A stretch of 64,000 nucleotides of DNA from Gramella jeungdoensis (lineage in GTDB: Bacteria; Bacteroidota; Bacteroidia; Flavobacteriales; Flavobacteriaceae). How positions within the stretch are numbered: position 1 is the stretch's first letter; each line of letters opens with the position of its first letter. A program made the position numbers and the translations under genes. Shown in pieces: positions 18,447-27,850 of this stretch. Location: positions 496,001-560,000 of the forward strand of contig NZ_JAMSCK010000002.1 in assembly GCF_023805255.1 (NCBI RefSeq), in the 5' to 3' direction. Below the pieces are notes generated by a model, which made no database searches, was not told the DNA's origin, and was given only the letters and a program-made list of their open reading frames with translations.

Positions 18447-20027
18447 ATGAAAAAAATTAAGAATTTATTATTCCAGTGTGCATTTGCACTGTTTATGGTG
18501 GCAATGCTAAGTTCATGTCATGATAAGCTGGAAACAAGAGAGGGTCAGCTTAATACGGCTGATATAGATTATACCGCGACCGAGGATATGATCTCACCAC
18601 TTATCGGTGCTTATAATGAATTTGCAACCCGGGGATGGGAGGAGCCATTACTTCTGGGAGTTCGCGGAGATGATGTGAATGCAGGTGGACTGGGAGATCA
18701 ACAACCCTTCGCAGCTACCGATAAATATGAGTATACTAAGGATTACTGGATGTATAATTCCCTTTGGAATATACATTATGCAGATATTATTGATATGAAT
18801 ACCGCGATACTCCAGATAGAGAATTACATGGAGTTTGCTGAAGGGGATGATATTGCTCGTGGTGAGCAGTATATAGCGGAAATCAAGGTATTTAGAGCAT
18901 GGTTTCATTTTAACCTTGCCAGAGTTTGGGAAGATGTATTCATAATTACATCCAATCAGCCCGAAGAAGAAATCGAAGCAGGTGTATCTACTAAAGCTGA
19001 AATCATGCAGTTCATCTCAAATGAGATGGATGATGCTATTCAACATCTTCCGGATGCCAGGCCTAATGAGCGTACTGATATTCCTGGTGGAGTTACCAAA
19101 TACACCGCCTATGCTATGAAAGCATTGGCTAACCTTGAACTTGGTAATTATCAGGCAGTGGCCGATGCTACGGGTGCAATCATCAGTTCAGGTAAGTTTT
19201 CACTTTATCCAGATTTTTATCAGCTTTTCAAAAAACCTGGAGAGTTGAGTGATGAGAGTTTACTTGAAATGCAATATTCTGATTTTGGATCGGAAACAGG
19301 GGATGCTTTTTACCATTTATATGCGCCTTTTGGACCTCAGGGTTGGACTCCGGCAAGAGAGAATGCTAGTAGCGGATGGGGATTCTATGAGCCAAGTTTT
19401 AAATTCATAGAGTTTATGCTTGATCGTGATGAAACTGTTCGCTTAGAAACCAGCGTATTGTTTACCGATAGAGGTATAGCCGAAATTGAAGCTGACGGAT
19501 ACACAAACCTTCCATCATTTGTTTCAAATACCACAAGATCTGGTGATGTTATCAATGATTACGCACGTGCATATTTTGCAAGTGGTAAGCATTATCTGCC
19601 ATCCGTTCAGTTGACTGATGGACGAAACAACTATGGAGCTGGTAAGAATATGATTGTTATCAGATATGCTGAGGTATTATTAATGTATGCAGAGGCTCTT
19701 GTTCAAGGTGCCAGTGGTGCTGGAATGTCTGCTGATGAAGCTGTTAATCTAGTTAGAGCCAGAGCTGAGTTAGACCCACTTACCGGGGTAACTCTGCAGG
19801 ATGTGATGGATGAGAAATTTGCCGAGCTAGCAATGGAATGGGGAATTCGTTATTACGATATGATTCGTTTAGATATGTATGACGAATTGAGCTATGATGG
19901 CCGAACCTTTAGCGCAGATAAGGAATACTTGCCTTATCCACAGGCTCAGGTAGATGCCTTACCATTGGAAGCAACTTCAGTGGATATGAACTCTGAAATG
20001 AATACCATATTACACGAATTAAATTAA
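18447..20027 (+). CDS. SusD/RagB-like glycan-binding lipoprotein
   Basis: 526 residues; lipobox L-S-S-C with Cys24, so it is lipidated and expected on the cell surface as the lid of the SusC barrel. TPR-like helices are visible (K-V-F-R-A-W-F-H-F-N-L-A-R, T-A-Y-A-M-K-A-L-A-N-L-E), and the C-terminal R-Y-A-E-V-L-L-M-Y-A-E-A and E-W-G-I-R-Y-Y-D-M-I-R-L-D motifs are typical of the family. It lies 12 bases after susC and 11 before the LamG lipoprotein, one operon. Confidence 0.95.
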   Translation: MKKIKNLLFQCAFALFMVAMLSSCHDKLETREGQLNTADIDYTATEDMISPLIGAYNEFATRGWEEPLLLGVRGDDVNAGGLGDQQPFAATDKYEYTKDYWMYNSLWNIHYADIIDMNTAILQIENYMEFAEGDDIARGEQYIAEIKVFRAWFHFNLARVWEDVFIITSNQPEEEIEAGVSTKAEIMQFISNEMDDAIQHLPDARPNERTDIPGGVTKYTAYAMKALANLELGNYQAVADATGAIISSGKFSLYPDFYQLFKKPGELSDESLLEMQYSDFGSETGDAFYHLYAPFGPQGWTPARENASSGWGFYEPSFKFIEFMLDRDETVRLETSVLFTDRGIAEIEADGYTNLPSFVSNTTRSGDVINDYARAYFASGKHYLPSVQLTDGRNNYGAGKNMIVIRYAEVLLMYAEALVQGASGAGMSADEAVNLVRARAELDPLTGVTLQDVMDEKFAELAMEWGIRYYDMIRLDMYDELSYDGRTFSADKEYLPYPQAQVDALPLEATSVDMNSEMNTILHELN

Positions 20028-20038
20028 TAAGAGAAAAC

Positions 20039-21769
20039 ATGAGAAATATTAATATAAAACTTTTAGGATTGTTTTCCTTCATTTTACTCTTTGCTGCTTG
20101 TGAATATGAAGGGATCGATCCTATAACACCGGTTGATCCCGGTGCAGATGCCGCAAATCCGGAAGTGACAATTTCCTCACCAGTTGAAGGTGCAACTATA
20201 AATGTATTGGAAGAAGTATCCTCTGTGACTATAAAATTTGAGGTTGAGGATGATATTGAAGTAGCCAATATTGAAGTAGCTGTAGATGGAAATACCATCG
20301 CAACAATGAACGATTTCCTTGATTATAGAATTGTAAAGGATCAGGTTGTTTTTGATAATGTTACTAATGGTGAGCATACTGTGACTGTTACTGCCACAGA
20401 TATGGAAGGAAATACAACTTCTAAAACTGTTAGTTTCAGTAAAGAACCTCCTTATACTCCTAAGTTCGACGCATTGGGAGAATATATCTATATGCCTTTT
20501 GATGGGGCTTATATAGATCTTATGACCCTAAAGGAAGCCGATGTGGTTGGCGATCCTGGATTTACTAATGATGCCTTCTTAGGTAGTGCAGCATATAAAG
20601 GAGCTTCTGACGCTTATCTTAATCTTCCGTTTGATGGATCTATAGGAGAGGAGTTTACTGCTTCTTTCTGGTATAAAGTAAGCGGAGATCCTGGCAGAGC
20701 AGGAATTCTGGTGGCAGGCGATGATGCTGATGATCGTCAGCAGGGATTCAGGTTATTCAGAGAAGGAAATGCAGATGAACAGAGACTGAAATTGAACGTT
20801 GGTACCGGAACTGGTGAAAGCTGGAACGATGGAGGCGTATTAAAGGCCGATTCAGGTGAATGGGTTCATGTAGCTTTTACAGTAACTTCTTCTACGTCTA
20901 CGATTTATTTTAATGGAACACCAGTTAATACAGGAAACCTTTCAGGCCCAATAGACTGGAGCGGAGTAGAAGAATTAACTATCGGTCATGGTGGAGAGAC
21001 TTTCAGCTACTGGGATCATTTGTATGATAGCAGTCCTATTGATGAATTAAGATTTTTCGATCAGGCGCTTACCCAGGAAGAGATCCAGGGCCTTATCAGT
21101 GCTTCTTCTGTGACCTTAGATATGCCGTTTGATGGACAGTTTAAGGATATGGCATCTAATAGAGATGTAACGGTGGTTGGAGATCCAGGATTTGCCGGAG
21201 AAAGCAAAGAAGGTTCAAATGCCTATGCCGGAGCTGCAGGTGCTTATCTAACCTTGCCCTCTGCAGGTTTAACTAGTGAAACCTTTAGTGCTACTATGTG
21301 GTATAAATTAAATGCCACTCCAGATAGAGCAGGTATTTTAGTCATGGGACCAGAAGATACAGAAAATGCCGGGTATCCCGAAACACAAAATAAAAGAACC
21401 TCTGGATTTAGGTTTTTCCGCGAAAAAGGTGCTGATGGACACCAGAGATTTAAATTGAATGTTGGTAACGGTACCGCCGATGCATGGGTTGATGGTGGAA
21501 CAGCAGCAGATGTAGCTAATGATGCGGGCTGGGTACACTTAGCATTCACAATATCTCAGAGTAAAGCCATCGTATATATAGATGGTCAGGTTGTAAAAGA
21601 TGCTGATATTTCAGGTCTAGACTGGACTGGTGTAGAAATAGTTTCTGTGATGTCTGGAGCTCCTAGATTTACTGCATGGGGACACATGTCTGACCAGAGT
21701 TATCTCGATGGATTGCGTTTTTATAATAAAGTGCTTACCCAGGAAGAAATTCAGGCAATGATTCAATAG
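20039..21769 (+). CDS. Surface lipoprotein with Ig-like domain and two LamG/ConA-like domains
   Basis: 576 residues; lipobox F-A-A-C (Cys21). Residues about 40-135 form an Ig-like fold (T-I-S-S-P-V-E-G-A-T-I). Two tandem LamG-type modules follow (about 150-360 and 365-576) with parallel landmarks: M-P-F-D-G, V-V-G-D-P-G-F, F-W-Y-K-V / M-W-Y-K-L, R-A-G-I-L-V, R-L-K-L-N-V / R-F-K-L-N-V and L-T-Q-E-E-I-Q at both ends. The repeats show an internal duplication. In position three of a susCD operon, it should be the surface glycan-binding protein (SusE/F-like in role). No catalytic function is apparent. Confidence 0.85.
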   Translation: MRNINIKLLGLFSFILLFAACEYEGIDPITPVDPGADAANPEVTISSPVEGATINVLEEVSSVTIKFEVEDDIEVANIEVAVDGNTIATMNDFLDYRIVKDQVVFDNVTNGEHTVTVTATDMEGNTTSKTVSFSKEPPYTPKFDALGEYIYMPFDGAYIDLMTLKEADVVGDPGFTNDAFLGSAAYKGASDAYLNLPFDGSIGEEFTASFWYKVSGDPGRAGILVAGDDADDRQQGFRLFREGNADEQRLKLNVGTGTGESWNDGGVLKADSGEWVHVAFTVTSSTSTIYFNGTPVNTGNLSGPIDWSGVEELTIGHGGETFSYWDHLYDSSPIDELRFFDQALTQEEIQGLISASSVTLDMPFDGQFKDMASNRDVTVVGDPGFAGESKEGSNAYAGAAGAYLTLPSAGLTSETFSATMWYKLNATPDRAGILVMGPEDTENAGYPETQNKRTSGFRFFREKGADGHQRFKLNVGNGTADAWVDGGTAADVANDAGWVHLAFTISQSKAIVYIDGQVVKDADISGLDWTGVEIVSVMSGAPRFTAWGHMSDQSYLDGLRFYNKVLTQEEIQAMIQ

Positions 21770-21780
21770 AAGAATATTAG

Positions 21781-21818
21781 GCTCCGGAACCATTAGGTTT
21801 CGGAGCTTATTATAATTT
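21781..21818 (+). terminator. Hairpin after the susCD-LamG operon
   Basis: Stem GCTCCGGAACC (21781-21791) / GGTTTCGGAGC (21796-21806) with one G-U pair and a 4-base loop, followed by a weak T-rich stretch. It could terminate fully or only reduce read-through into the GH144 genes, giving more binding/transport protein than enzyme. Confidence 0.6.
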
Positions 21819-22020
21819 TCATATCAGCCTAATTACGCTCTAATTTTTTGGAAGGTTACTATTTCAAAATAGGCCTAATCCTTTAACGTCATTTTAACTG
21901 TCTATTATTTTCAATCTATTGGAAAAGGGAAACTATTGTCTTTTCTCAAGCACGAGCCAGTAAGTAAGTTTATGCTATTTTCTGAATAATGAAGAATATT
22001 ATTTGGTAAGAAAACTGCAG

Positions 22021-23379
22021 ATGATAATGAATAAAAAACCAGACATGTATAAATATCTTTATTTATTCGGATTAATACTATTTTTTTCTTGTTCCAATGA
22101 TTCTGGACCGGGATATCAGGAACCTTATGTTCCCGATCCTACAGATGATGGTCAGAGCGAGGTTCCTTCCCTTAGCGATGAAGAACTTTTAGATCTCGTA
22201 CAGGAAACAACATTTAACTATTTCTGGGATTTTGCTGAGCCTACTAGTGGTATGGCAAGAGAAAGATCTCAGGATGGTGCTTATGGAGGGCAGTCACCAA
22301 ACCTTGTCACAACGGGAGGAACTGGTTTTGGTCTTGCCTCTTTTCCTGCTGCAGTAGAACGTGGATGGATCACCCGCGATGAGGCGGTAACAAGGCTTGA
22401 AAAAATTCTCGATTTCCTCGAGAAGGCACCTACCTATCATGGTGCCTATTCTCACTGGTATCTGGGAAGTACTGCTCAAACCAGGCCATTTAGTCAGTAT
22501 GATAATGGTGGAGACCTTGTTGAAACAGCTTTTCTTATTCAGGGATTGCTTATTTGCAGGGAATATTTTGATGAAAATGATATTCAATCCCGAATTACGA
22601 AGATCTGGGAAAATGTTGAATGGACATGGTATACCAATGGAGATGATGTACTATACTGGCACTGGTCTCCCGACTACGATTTTCAAATTCATCTGCCTAT
22701 TAAAGGATGGAATGAATCGCTAATAGTTTATGTTTTAGCCGCTTCATCACCTACTTACTCTATAGATAAAGTAGTCTATAAAAGCGGATGGGCATCGAAT
22801 GGAGATATGGTTAAAAATAGAACCCATTATGGGATCGATCTTCCCTTGGGGCCTGCATATGGAGGTCCATTATTTTTTAGTCATTATTCCTTTATTGGCC
22901 TGGATCCAAGAACGCTCCAGGATGACTATGCGAATTACTGGAAGCAGAATACTGCACATACAATGATCAATTATGAATACTGTGTAGATAATCCTAAGAA
23001 TTATCTGGGATATGGAGAAAATTCCTGGGGCCTTACCGCTTCAGATAGTCATGAAGGCTATGCGGCACATAGCCCTACTAATGATCTTGGAGTGATCACT
23101 CCAACAGCCGCATTGTCTTCTTTTCCCTACACCCCCGATAAATCCATGGCTGCTTTAAGACATTTCTATGAAGATAAGAAAAGTGAATTATGGGGGGAAT
23201 ATGGCTTTTATGATGCCTTTTCAGAGGAACACGACTGGGTGTCTAATGGCTGGCTTGCAATAGACCAGGGACCCATTGTAGCTATGATAGAAAATTATAG
23301 AACTCAGTTACTCTGGGATTTGTTTATGAGCAATCAGGAAGTCAAGGATGGCCTGGAAAAACTGGGATTTCTATACTAA
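22021..23379 (+). CDS. GH144-type (PF10091) glucanase, lipoprotein, copy 1
   Basis: 452 residues from ATG 22021; in-frame ATGs at 22027 and 22045 and a TTG at 22003 are alternatives. Lipobox F-F-S-C. The catalytic (alpha/alpha)6-type domain begins about residue 50 with T-F-N-Y-F-W-D-F-A-E-P and continues through R-E-R-S, T-T-G-G-T-G-F-G-L, N-G-G-D-L-V-E-T-A-F, Y-W-H-W-S-P-D-Y and the C-terminal A-I-D-Q-G-P-I. Characterised family members are endo-beta-1,2-glucanases that release sophorooligosaccharides; specificity here is inferred. A close paralogue follows after 30 bases. No promoter is clear in the 250-base gap upstream. Confidence 0.85.
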   Translation: MIMNKKPDMYKYLYLFGLILFFSCSNDSGPGYQEPYVPDPTDDGQSEVPSLSDEELLDLVQETTFNYFWDFAEPTSGMARERSQDGAYGGQSPNLVTTGGTGFGLASFPAAVERGWITRDEAVTRLEKILDFLEKAPTYHGAYSHWYLGSTAQTRPFSQYDNGGDLVETAFLIQGLLICREYFDENDIQSRITKIWENVEWTWYTNGDDVLYWHWSPDYDFQIHLPIKGWNESLIVYVLAASSPTYSIDKVVYKSGWASNGDMVKNRTHYGIDLPLGPAYGGPLFFSHYSFIGLDPRTLQDDYANYWKQNTAHTMINYEYCVDNPKNYLGYGENSWGLTASDSHEGYAAHSPTNDLGVITPTAALSSFPYTPDKSMAALRHFYEDKKSELWGEYGFYDAFSEEHDWVSNGWLAIDQGPIVAMIENYRTQLLWDLFMSNQEVKDGLEKLGFLY

Positions 23380-23409
23380 CAATTAAACATTTACTTCAAT
23401 AAAATTCAA

Positions 23410-24789
23410 ATGTTAAATAAATCAATTTCAATATTAATACTTTCAATATTCATACTTGTTGGCTGTAAGGACAATAAAAAGGGATCATCAGACTCTGATC
23501 AGGATAAATCAGCTTCAGAAATCGAAATGTCTGACGAGGCTTTGTTGGATACCGTCCAGAAACAGACATTAAAGTATTTCTGGGAGTTCGCTGAACCTAA
23601 CAGTGGCATGGCCCGGGAACGTTATCATCCTGATGGCAATTACCCAAAAAATGATGAACACGTTGTAACCACTGGTGGTTCAGGGTTTGGATTAATGGGA
23701 ATTGTCGCTGGAGTTGAAAGAGGTTTTATCCCAAGAGACTCTGCGGTAGCAAGACTGGATAAGATAGCCAATTTTCTTTCGAATGCACCAAGGTTCCATG
23801 GAGCATGGTCTCACTGGCTTAATGGGGAAACCGGTGGAGTTCAGGCATTCAGTGAAAAGGATAATGGTGGAGATATAGTAGAAACCTCTTTTTTGGCACA
23901 GGGCTTTATTGTAGTTAGAGAATACTTGAAAAATGGTTCAGCAAAAGAGCAAGAAGTGGCTCAAAAATATGATGAGCTTTGGAAAGGTATAGAATGGAAC
24001 TGGTATACAAATAACAGGAATGGGATTATATGGCACTGGTCTCCGGAATATGAATTTCAAAAGAATTTCCTTATTCAGGGATATAATGAATGCCTCATCA
24101 CTTATGTGATGGCTGCTTCATCTCCCGAGCATTCCATAAAACCAGAAGTTTATCACGAAGGCTGGGCTCGTGGTGGAGATATCACAACTGATGTAGAAGC
24201 ATATGGAATTCCGCTGATCCTTAAGCATAATACCCGTGGTGATAAAGGCGGTCCTTTATTCTGGGCGCATTATTCCTATTTAGGCCTGAATCCAAAAGGC
24301 CTTACAGATAAATACGCTAACTACTGGAATCTTAATGTCAACCACACTAATATCAATTACGAATACTGTCAGGAAAATCCTGAGGATTTTGAGACTTATT
24401 CGCCTAATTCATGGGGACTTACTGCCAGCTATACTCGCAAAGAGGATGGTGGTATAGGTTATGCAGCTCATTCGCCTGATGATGATAGAGGCGTTGTTTC
24501 ACCTACCGCAGCAATTAGTTCGATCCCTTATACTCCTGAGAAATCCTTGAGAGCCATGAGGTATTTCTTTACAGATCAGAATGATCTTTTATGGGGTCCT
24601 GCTGGATTTTATGATGCATTCAGTCTTGAAGGTGAACCGTGGGTGGCCGAACAATATCTGGCAATAGATCAGGGACCAATGGTTGTAATGATCGAGAATT
24701 ATCGTTCAGGCCTTATCTGGGAACTTTTCATGCAAGCTCCCGAAGTACAGAAAGGACTTGAAAAACTCGGTTTTGAATATGAAAAATAG
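23410..24789 (+). CDS. GH144-type (PF10091) glucanase, lipoprotein, copy 2
   Basis: 459 residues; lipobox L-V-G-C (Cys19) followed by K-D-N, which resembles lipoprotein surface-export signals of flavobacteria. Same core as copy 1: L-K-Y-F-W-E-F-A-E-P-N-S-G-M-A-R-E-R, T-T-G-G-S-G-F-G-L, N-G-G-D-I-V-E-T-S-F, I-W-H-W-S-P-E-Y, A-I-D-Q-G-P-M. It carries small insertions relative to copy 1 (near R-E-Y-L-K-N-G-S-A-K and T-R-G-D-K-G). Its 3' end overlaps the next gene by 11 bases. Two diverged copies suggest endo/exo or long-chain/short-chain division of labour, which is inference. Confidence 0.87.
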   Translation: MLNKSISILILSIFILVGCKDNKKGSSDSDQDKSASEIEMSDEALLDTVQKQTLKYFWEFAEPNSGMARERYHPDGNYPKNDEHVVTTGGSGFGLMGIVAGVERGFIPRDSAVARLDKIANFLSNAPRFHGAWSHWLNGETGGVQAFSEKDNGGDIVETSFLAQGFIVVREYLKNGSAKEQEVAQKYDELWKGIEWNWYTNNRNGIIWHWSPEYEFQKNFLIQGYNECLITYVMAASSPEHSIKPEVYHEGWARGGDITTDVEAYGIPLILKHNTRGDKGGPLFWAHYSYLGLNPKGLTDKYANYWNLNVNHTNINYEYCQENPEDFETYSPNSWGLTASYTRKEDGGIGYAAHSPDDDRGVVSPTAAISSIPYTPEKSLRAMRYFFTDQNDLLWGPAGFYDAFSLEGEPWVAEQYLAIDQGPMVVMIENYRSGLIWELFMQAPEVQKGLEKLGFEYEK

Positions 24790-25579
24790 AATTAAATATT
24801 TAATGCTAATGTTTGGATCTGTCTTACTGACATTTCCACTGCTATTAAATGCCCAATCCAGGGAAGAATTTAAAAAGGAACATTTTGTTGCTGAAGGGGA
24901 TACTCTGAATTACAGGATACTTTATCCTGAAGATTTTTCTATGGATGAAGAATACCCGCTGCTGCTTTTTCTTCATGGCGCTGGTGAAAGAGGAAATGAC
25001 AATGAATCTCAACTGGTACATGGCAGTGATCTTTTTCTTAATAAAGAAAACCGGGAAAAATTTCCGGCCATTGTGATCTTCCCTCAGGCCCCCAAAGAAG
25101 ATTACTGGGCTAAGGTAGAAGTGAAAAGGGATACTACGCCTTTTCAGTTTGATTTTAAGAATAAGGAAAAGCCCACCAGATCCCTTGATCTTGTAATGAA
25201 ATTAATGGATTCTGTAGTTTCGAAAGACTTTGTGAATCAGGACCGGGTATATGTTGGCGGCCTTTCTATGGGAGGAATGGGAACTTATGAGATCATTTTC
25301 AAAAAACCTGAAATGTTCGCCGCGGCATTCGCAATTTGTGGGGGTGCTAACGAAGAAATAGCTGAAAAATATCCTAAAGGATTTAATATCTGGATATTTC
25401 ATGGGGAAAAGGATGACATAGTACCACCTCGATTTTCAAAGGCCATGGCCAGAAGTATAAATCACAATGGAGGTAATGCTAAATTATCCCTTTATCCTGA
25501 TGATAACCACAACAGCTGGGATTCAGCTTTGGCTGAGCCTTATTTATTGCCCTGGTTGTTCAGTAATTCGAAAAATTAA
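24779..25579 (+). CDS. Secreted alpha/beta hydrolase (PUL-associated esterase)
   Basis: 266 residues from ATG 24779, overlapping the GH144 stop by 11 bases; a TTG at 24758 is rejected because it would spoil the signal peptide (ending L-L-N-A-Q). The oxyanion region is F-L-H-G-A-G-E-R-G; the nucleophile elbow is G-L-S-M-G-G with Ser near 163; Asp is in H-G-E-K-D-D and His in D-D-N-H-N-S-W. The family (phospholipase/carboxylesterase, esterase of PULs) removes acyl groups from sugars. In this operon it may remove acetyl or succinyl groups from the polymer; the substrate is not shown by sequence. Confidence 0.83.
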   Translation: MKNRIKYLMLMFGSVLLTFPLLLNAQSREEFKKEHFVAEGDTLNYRILYPEDFSMDEEYPLLLFLHGAGERGNDNESQLVHGSDLFLNKENREKFPAIVIFPQAPKEDYWAKVEVKRDTTPFQFDFKNKEKPTRSLDLVMKLMDSVVSKDFVNQDRVYVGGLSMGGMGTYEIIFKKPEMFAAAFAICGGANEEIAEKYPKGFNIWIFHGEKDDIVPPRFSKAMARSINHNGGNAKLSLYPDDNHNSWDSALAEPYLLPWLFSNSKN

Positions 25580-25583
25580 TACG

Positions 25584-27830
25584 ATGGCGCTAAAAAAGAT
25601 ATTAGTATTATTCCTGATATTTCTAAGCGGGTTTGCTGTTGCTCAAACGAAAAGCAGAATTCCAGAAGTGGAAGAATTATTGTCCAAAATGACCCTGGAG
25701 GAAAAATTGGGTCAGCTAAACCTGTCATCGGGGGTCGGCGATTTAAAGGTAGTTACTGCAGGAGAAGGGCCCATTGAATACATTAAACAAGGATTGATTG
25801 GAGCTTCAGGAGGTTATGAAAGTCAGAAAGCAGCAGTAAATGACTCCAGACTTGGTATTCCATTGATTTCAGGAAGAGACGTGATACATGGGTATAAGAC
25901 TACCTTCCCTATACCTTTGGCGATGACCTGTATGTGGGATGTGGACAGAATTGAAAAAATGGCCCGTATTTCGGCTATTGAGGCCAGTGCGGGAGGTATC
26001 AGCTGGACTTACTCTCCTATGGTGGACATCACCCGCGATCCCCGATGGGGACGGGTAGCTGAAGGAGCCGGGGAAGATCCCTATCTGGGAAGTAAGATTG
26101 CCCGTGCATACGTGAGAGGTTACCAGGGGGATGATCTTTCAAAAGAAAATACCATTATGGCATGTGTGAAACATTTCGCGCTCTATGGTGCAGCCGAAGC
26201 AGGCCGGGATTACAATACTGTAGATATGAGCAGGATCTCGATGTTTCAGAATTATCTGCCTACTTATAAAGCTGCATTCGAAGAAGGAGCAGGTTCGGCA
26301 ATGACGTCATTTAATGTTATAGATATGGTTCCCGCAACCGGGAACAAATGGCTGATGACAGATCTCCTTAGAGATCAATGGGGCTTTGATGGTTTTGTCG
26401 TGACCGATTATACAGCTATCAATGAAATGATCAATCACGGCCTTGGTGACTTGCAAACCGTTGCGGTAAAAGCACTGAAAGCCGGTGTAGATATGGATAT
26501 GGTGGGACAGGGATATATAGGGACTTTAGGAAAGTCCCTTAAGGAAGGTAAGGTAACCGAGGCCGAAATAGACCAGGCCTGCAGAAGGGTTTTGGAGGCT
26601 AAATATAAACTAGGTTTGTTCGATAAGCCATTTCAGTATTTTGACGAAGAACGGGCCGAAGAGGTTTGGTTGAGTGAAGAACACCAGGCATATGCCCGGG
26701 AATTGGCGGCCAGATCTTGCGTGCTGCTTAAAAACCAGAATAATGTCCTTCCTTTAAAGAGAGAAGGAACCATTGGGGTAATAGGTCCATTGGCAAAATC
26801 CAAAGACGATATGCTGGGAACCTGGGCAGCCACTTCAGATACTACAGATATTGTGACTATTGTTGACGGGATAAGGAATGTCGCCGGGGATAAAGCTGAG
26901 GTTCTTTACGCTAAAGGTGCTTATTATACCGAAGACCCTTTCCTGATGAACAGGAAAAGAGCAAAAGACGATCAGATCTCAGTTAGTCCTGAAGATTCAA
27001 AGAGATTACTGGAAGAGGCTTCTGAAGTTGCACAAAAATCTGATGTAATAGTTGCCGTGTTGGGAGAACCCAGAAGCTGGTCTGGCGAAGCCTCCAGCCG
27101 TGCCGATATCAGCCTGCCGGAGTCCCAGAAAAGACTTCTTAGAAGGCTTATAGAAACCGGAAAGCCAGTGGTGTTGGTATTGAGTAATGGCCGGCCTTTA
27201 ACTTTAAGCTGGGAAAACGAGAATGTAGCTGCAATGCTGGAAACCTGGCACGCGGGAGTGCAGGCCGGGAATGGTATAGCGGATGTGTTATTTGGTAAAT
27301 ACAACCCTGCCGGAAAACTTACTATGACCTTTCCACGGGAAGTAGGCCAGATCCCACTTTATTATAATCATAACCGTACCGGCAGGCCGGAAACTGAGTC
27401 TTCGAATTTTACATCACGATATCTGGATGTGCCTAATTCCCCATTATTTCCTTTTGGTTATGGTTTAAGCTACACCACCTTTAAATACAGCGAGCTTAGG
27501 CTCAATAAAAAGGAATTAAAAGCTGATGAGAGCTTAACGGCAAGCGTCACTGTAACCAATACGGGTAAATACAAAGGAGAAGAAGTGGTTCAGTTATATA
27601 TCAATGACCCTGTAGCTTCAGTTTCCAGACCGGTGAAAGAGTTAAAAGGCTTTGAGAAGATTGAATTGCAGCCAGGAGAATCAAAACAGGTGGAATTCAA
27701 CATCTCCACCGAAGACTTAAAATTCTATAACAGCGCTTTAAAATATGACTGGGAACCGGGGGACTTTAATATTTATGTTGGAACTAACTCCAGTGAGCTG
27801 CAGTCAGGAAAAGTAAATTGGCAATTATAA
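25584..27830 (+). CDS. GH3 beta-glucosidase, copy 1
   Basis: 748 residues from ATG 25584 (signal peptide ends A-V-A-Q); an in-frame earlier start at 25467 would run far into the preceding gene and is rejected. Order: GH3 TIM barrel (about 25-350), GH3 C-terminal alpha/beta sandwich (about 390-610), fibronectin-III-like domain (about 660-745). The nucleophile is Asp275 in G-F-V-V-T-D-Y; substrate-binding K-H-F is in C-V-K-H-F-A, and R-D-P-R-W-G-R is conserved. Family members hydrolyse beta-glucosides, including sophorose in GH144-linked loci. It lies 4 bases after the esterase. Confidence 0.93.
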   Translation: MALKKILVLFLIFLSGFAVAQTKSRIPEVEELLSKMTLEEKLGQLNLSSGVGDLKVVTAGEGPIEYIKQGLIGASGGYESQKAAVNDSRLGIPLISGRDVIHGYKTTFPIPLAMTCMWDVDRIEKMARISAIEASAGGISWTYSPMVDITRDPRWGRVAEGAGEDPYLGSKIARAYVRGYQGDDLSKENTIMACVKHFALYGAAEAGRDYNTVDMSRISMFQNYLPTYKAAFEEGAGSAMTSFNVIDMVPATGNKWLMTDLLRDQWGFDGFVVTDYTAINEMINHGLGDLQTVAVKALKAGVDMDMVGQGYIGTLGKSLKEGKVTEAEIDQACRRVLEAKYKLGLFDKPFQYFDEERAEEVWLSEEHQAYARELAARSCVLLKNQNNVLPLKREGTIGVIGPLAKSKDDMLGTWAATSDTTDIVTIVDGIRNVAGDKAEVLYAKGAYYTEDPFLMNRKRAKDDQISVSPEDSKRLLEEASEVAQKSDVIVAVLGEPRSWSGEASSRADISLPESQKRLLRRLIETGKPVVLVLSNGRPLTLSWENENVAAMLETWHAGVQAGNGIADVLFGKYNPAGKLTMTFPREVGQIPLYYNHNRTGRPETESSNFTSRYLDVPNSPLFPFGYGLSYTTFKYSELRLNKKELKADESLTASVTVTNTGKYKGEEVVQLYINDPVASVSRPVKELKGFEKIELQPGESKQVEFNISTEDLKFYNSALKYDWEPGDFNIYVGTNSSELQSGKVNWQL

Positions 27831-27850
27831 ATCTGATAAGACAAAAAGAA

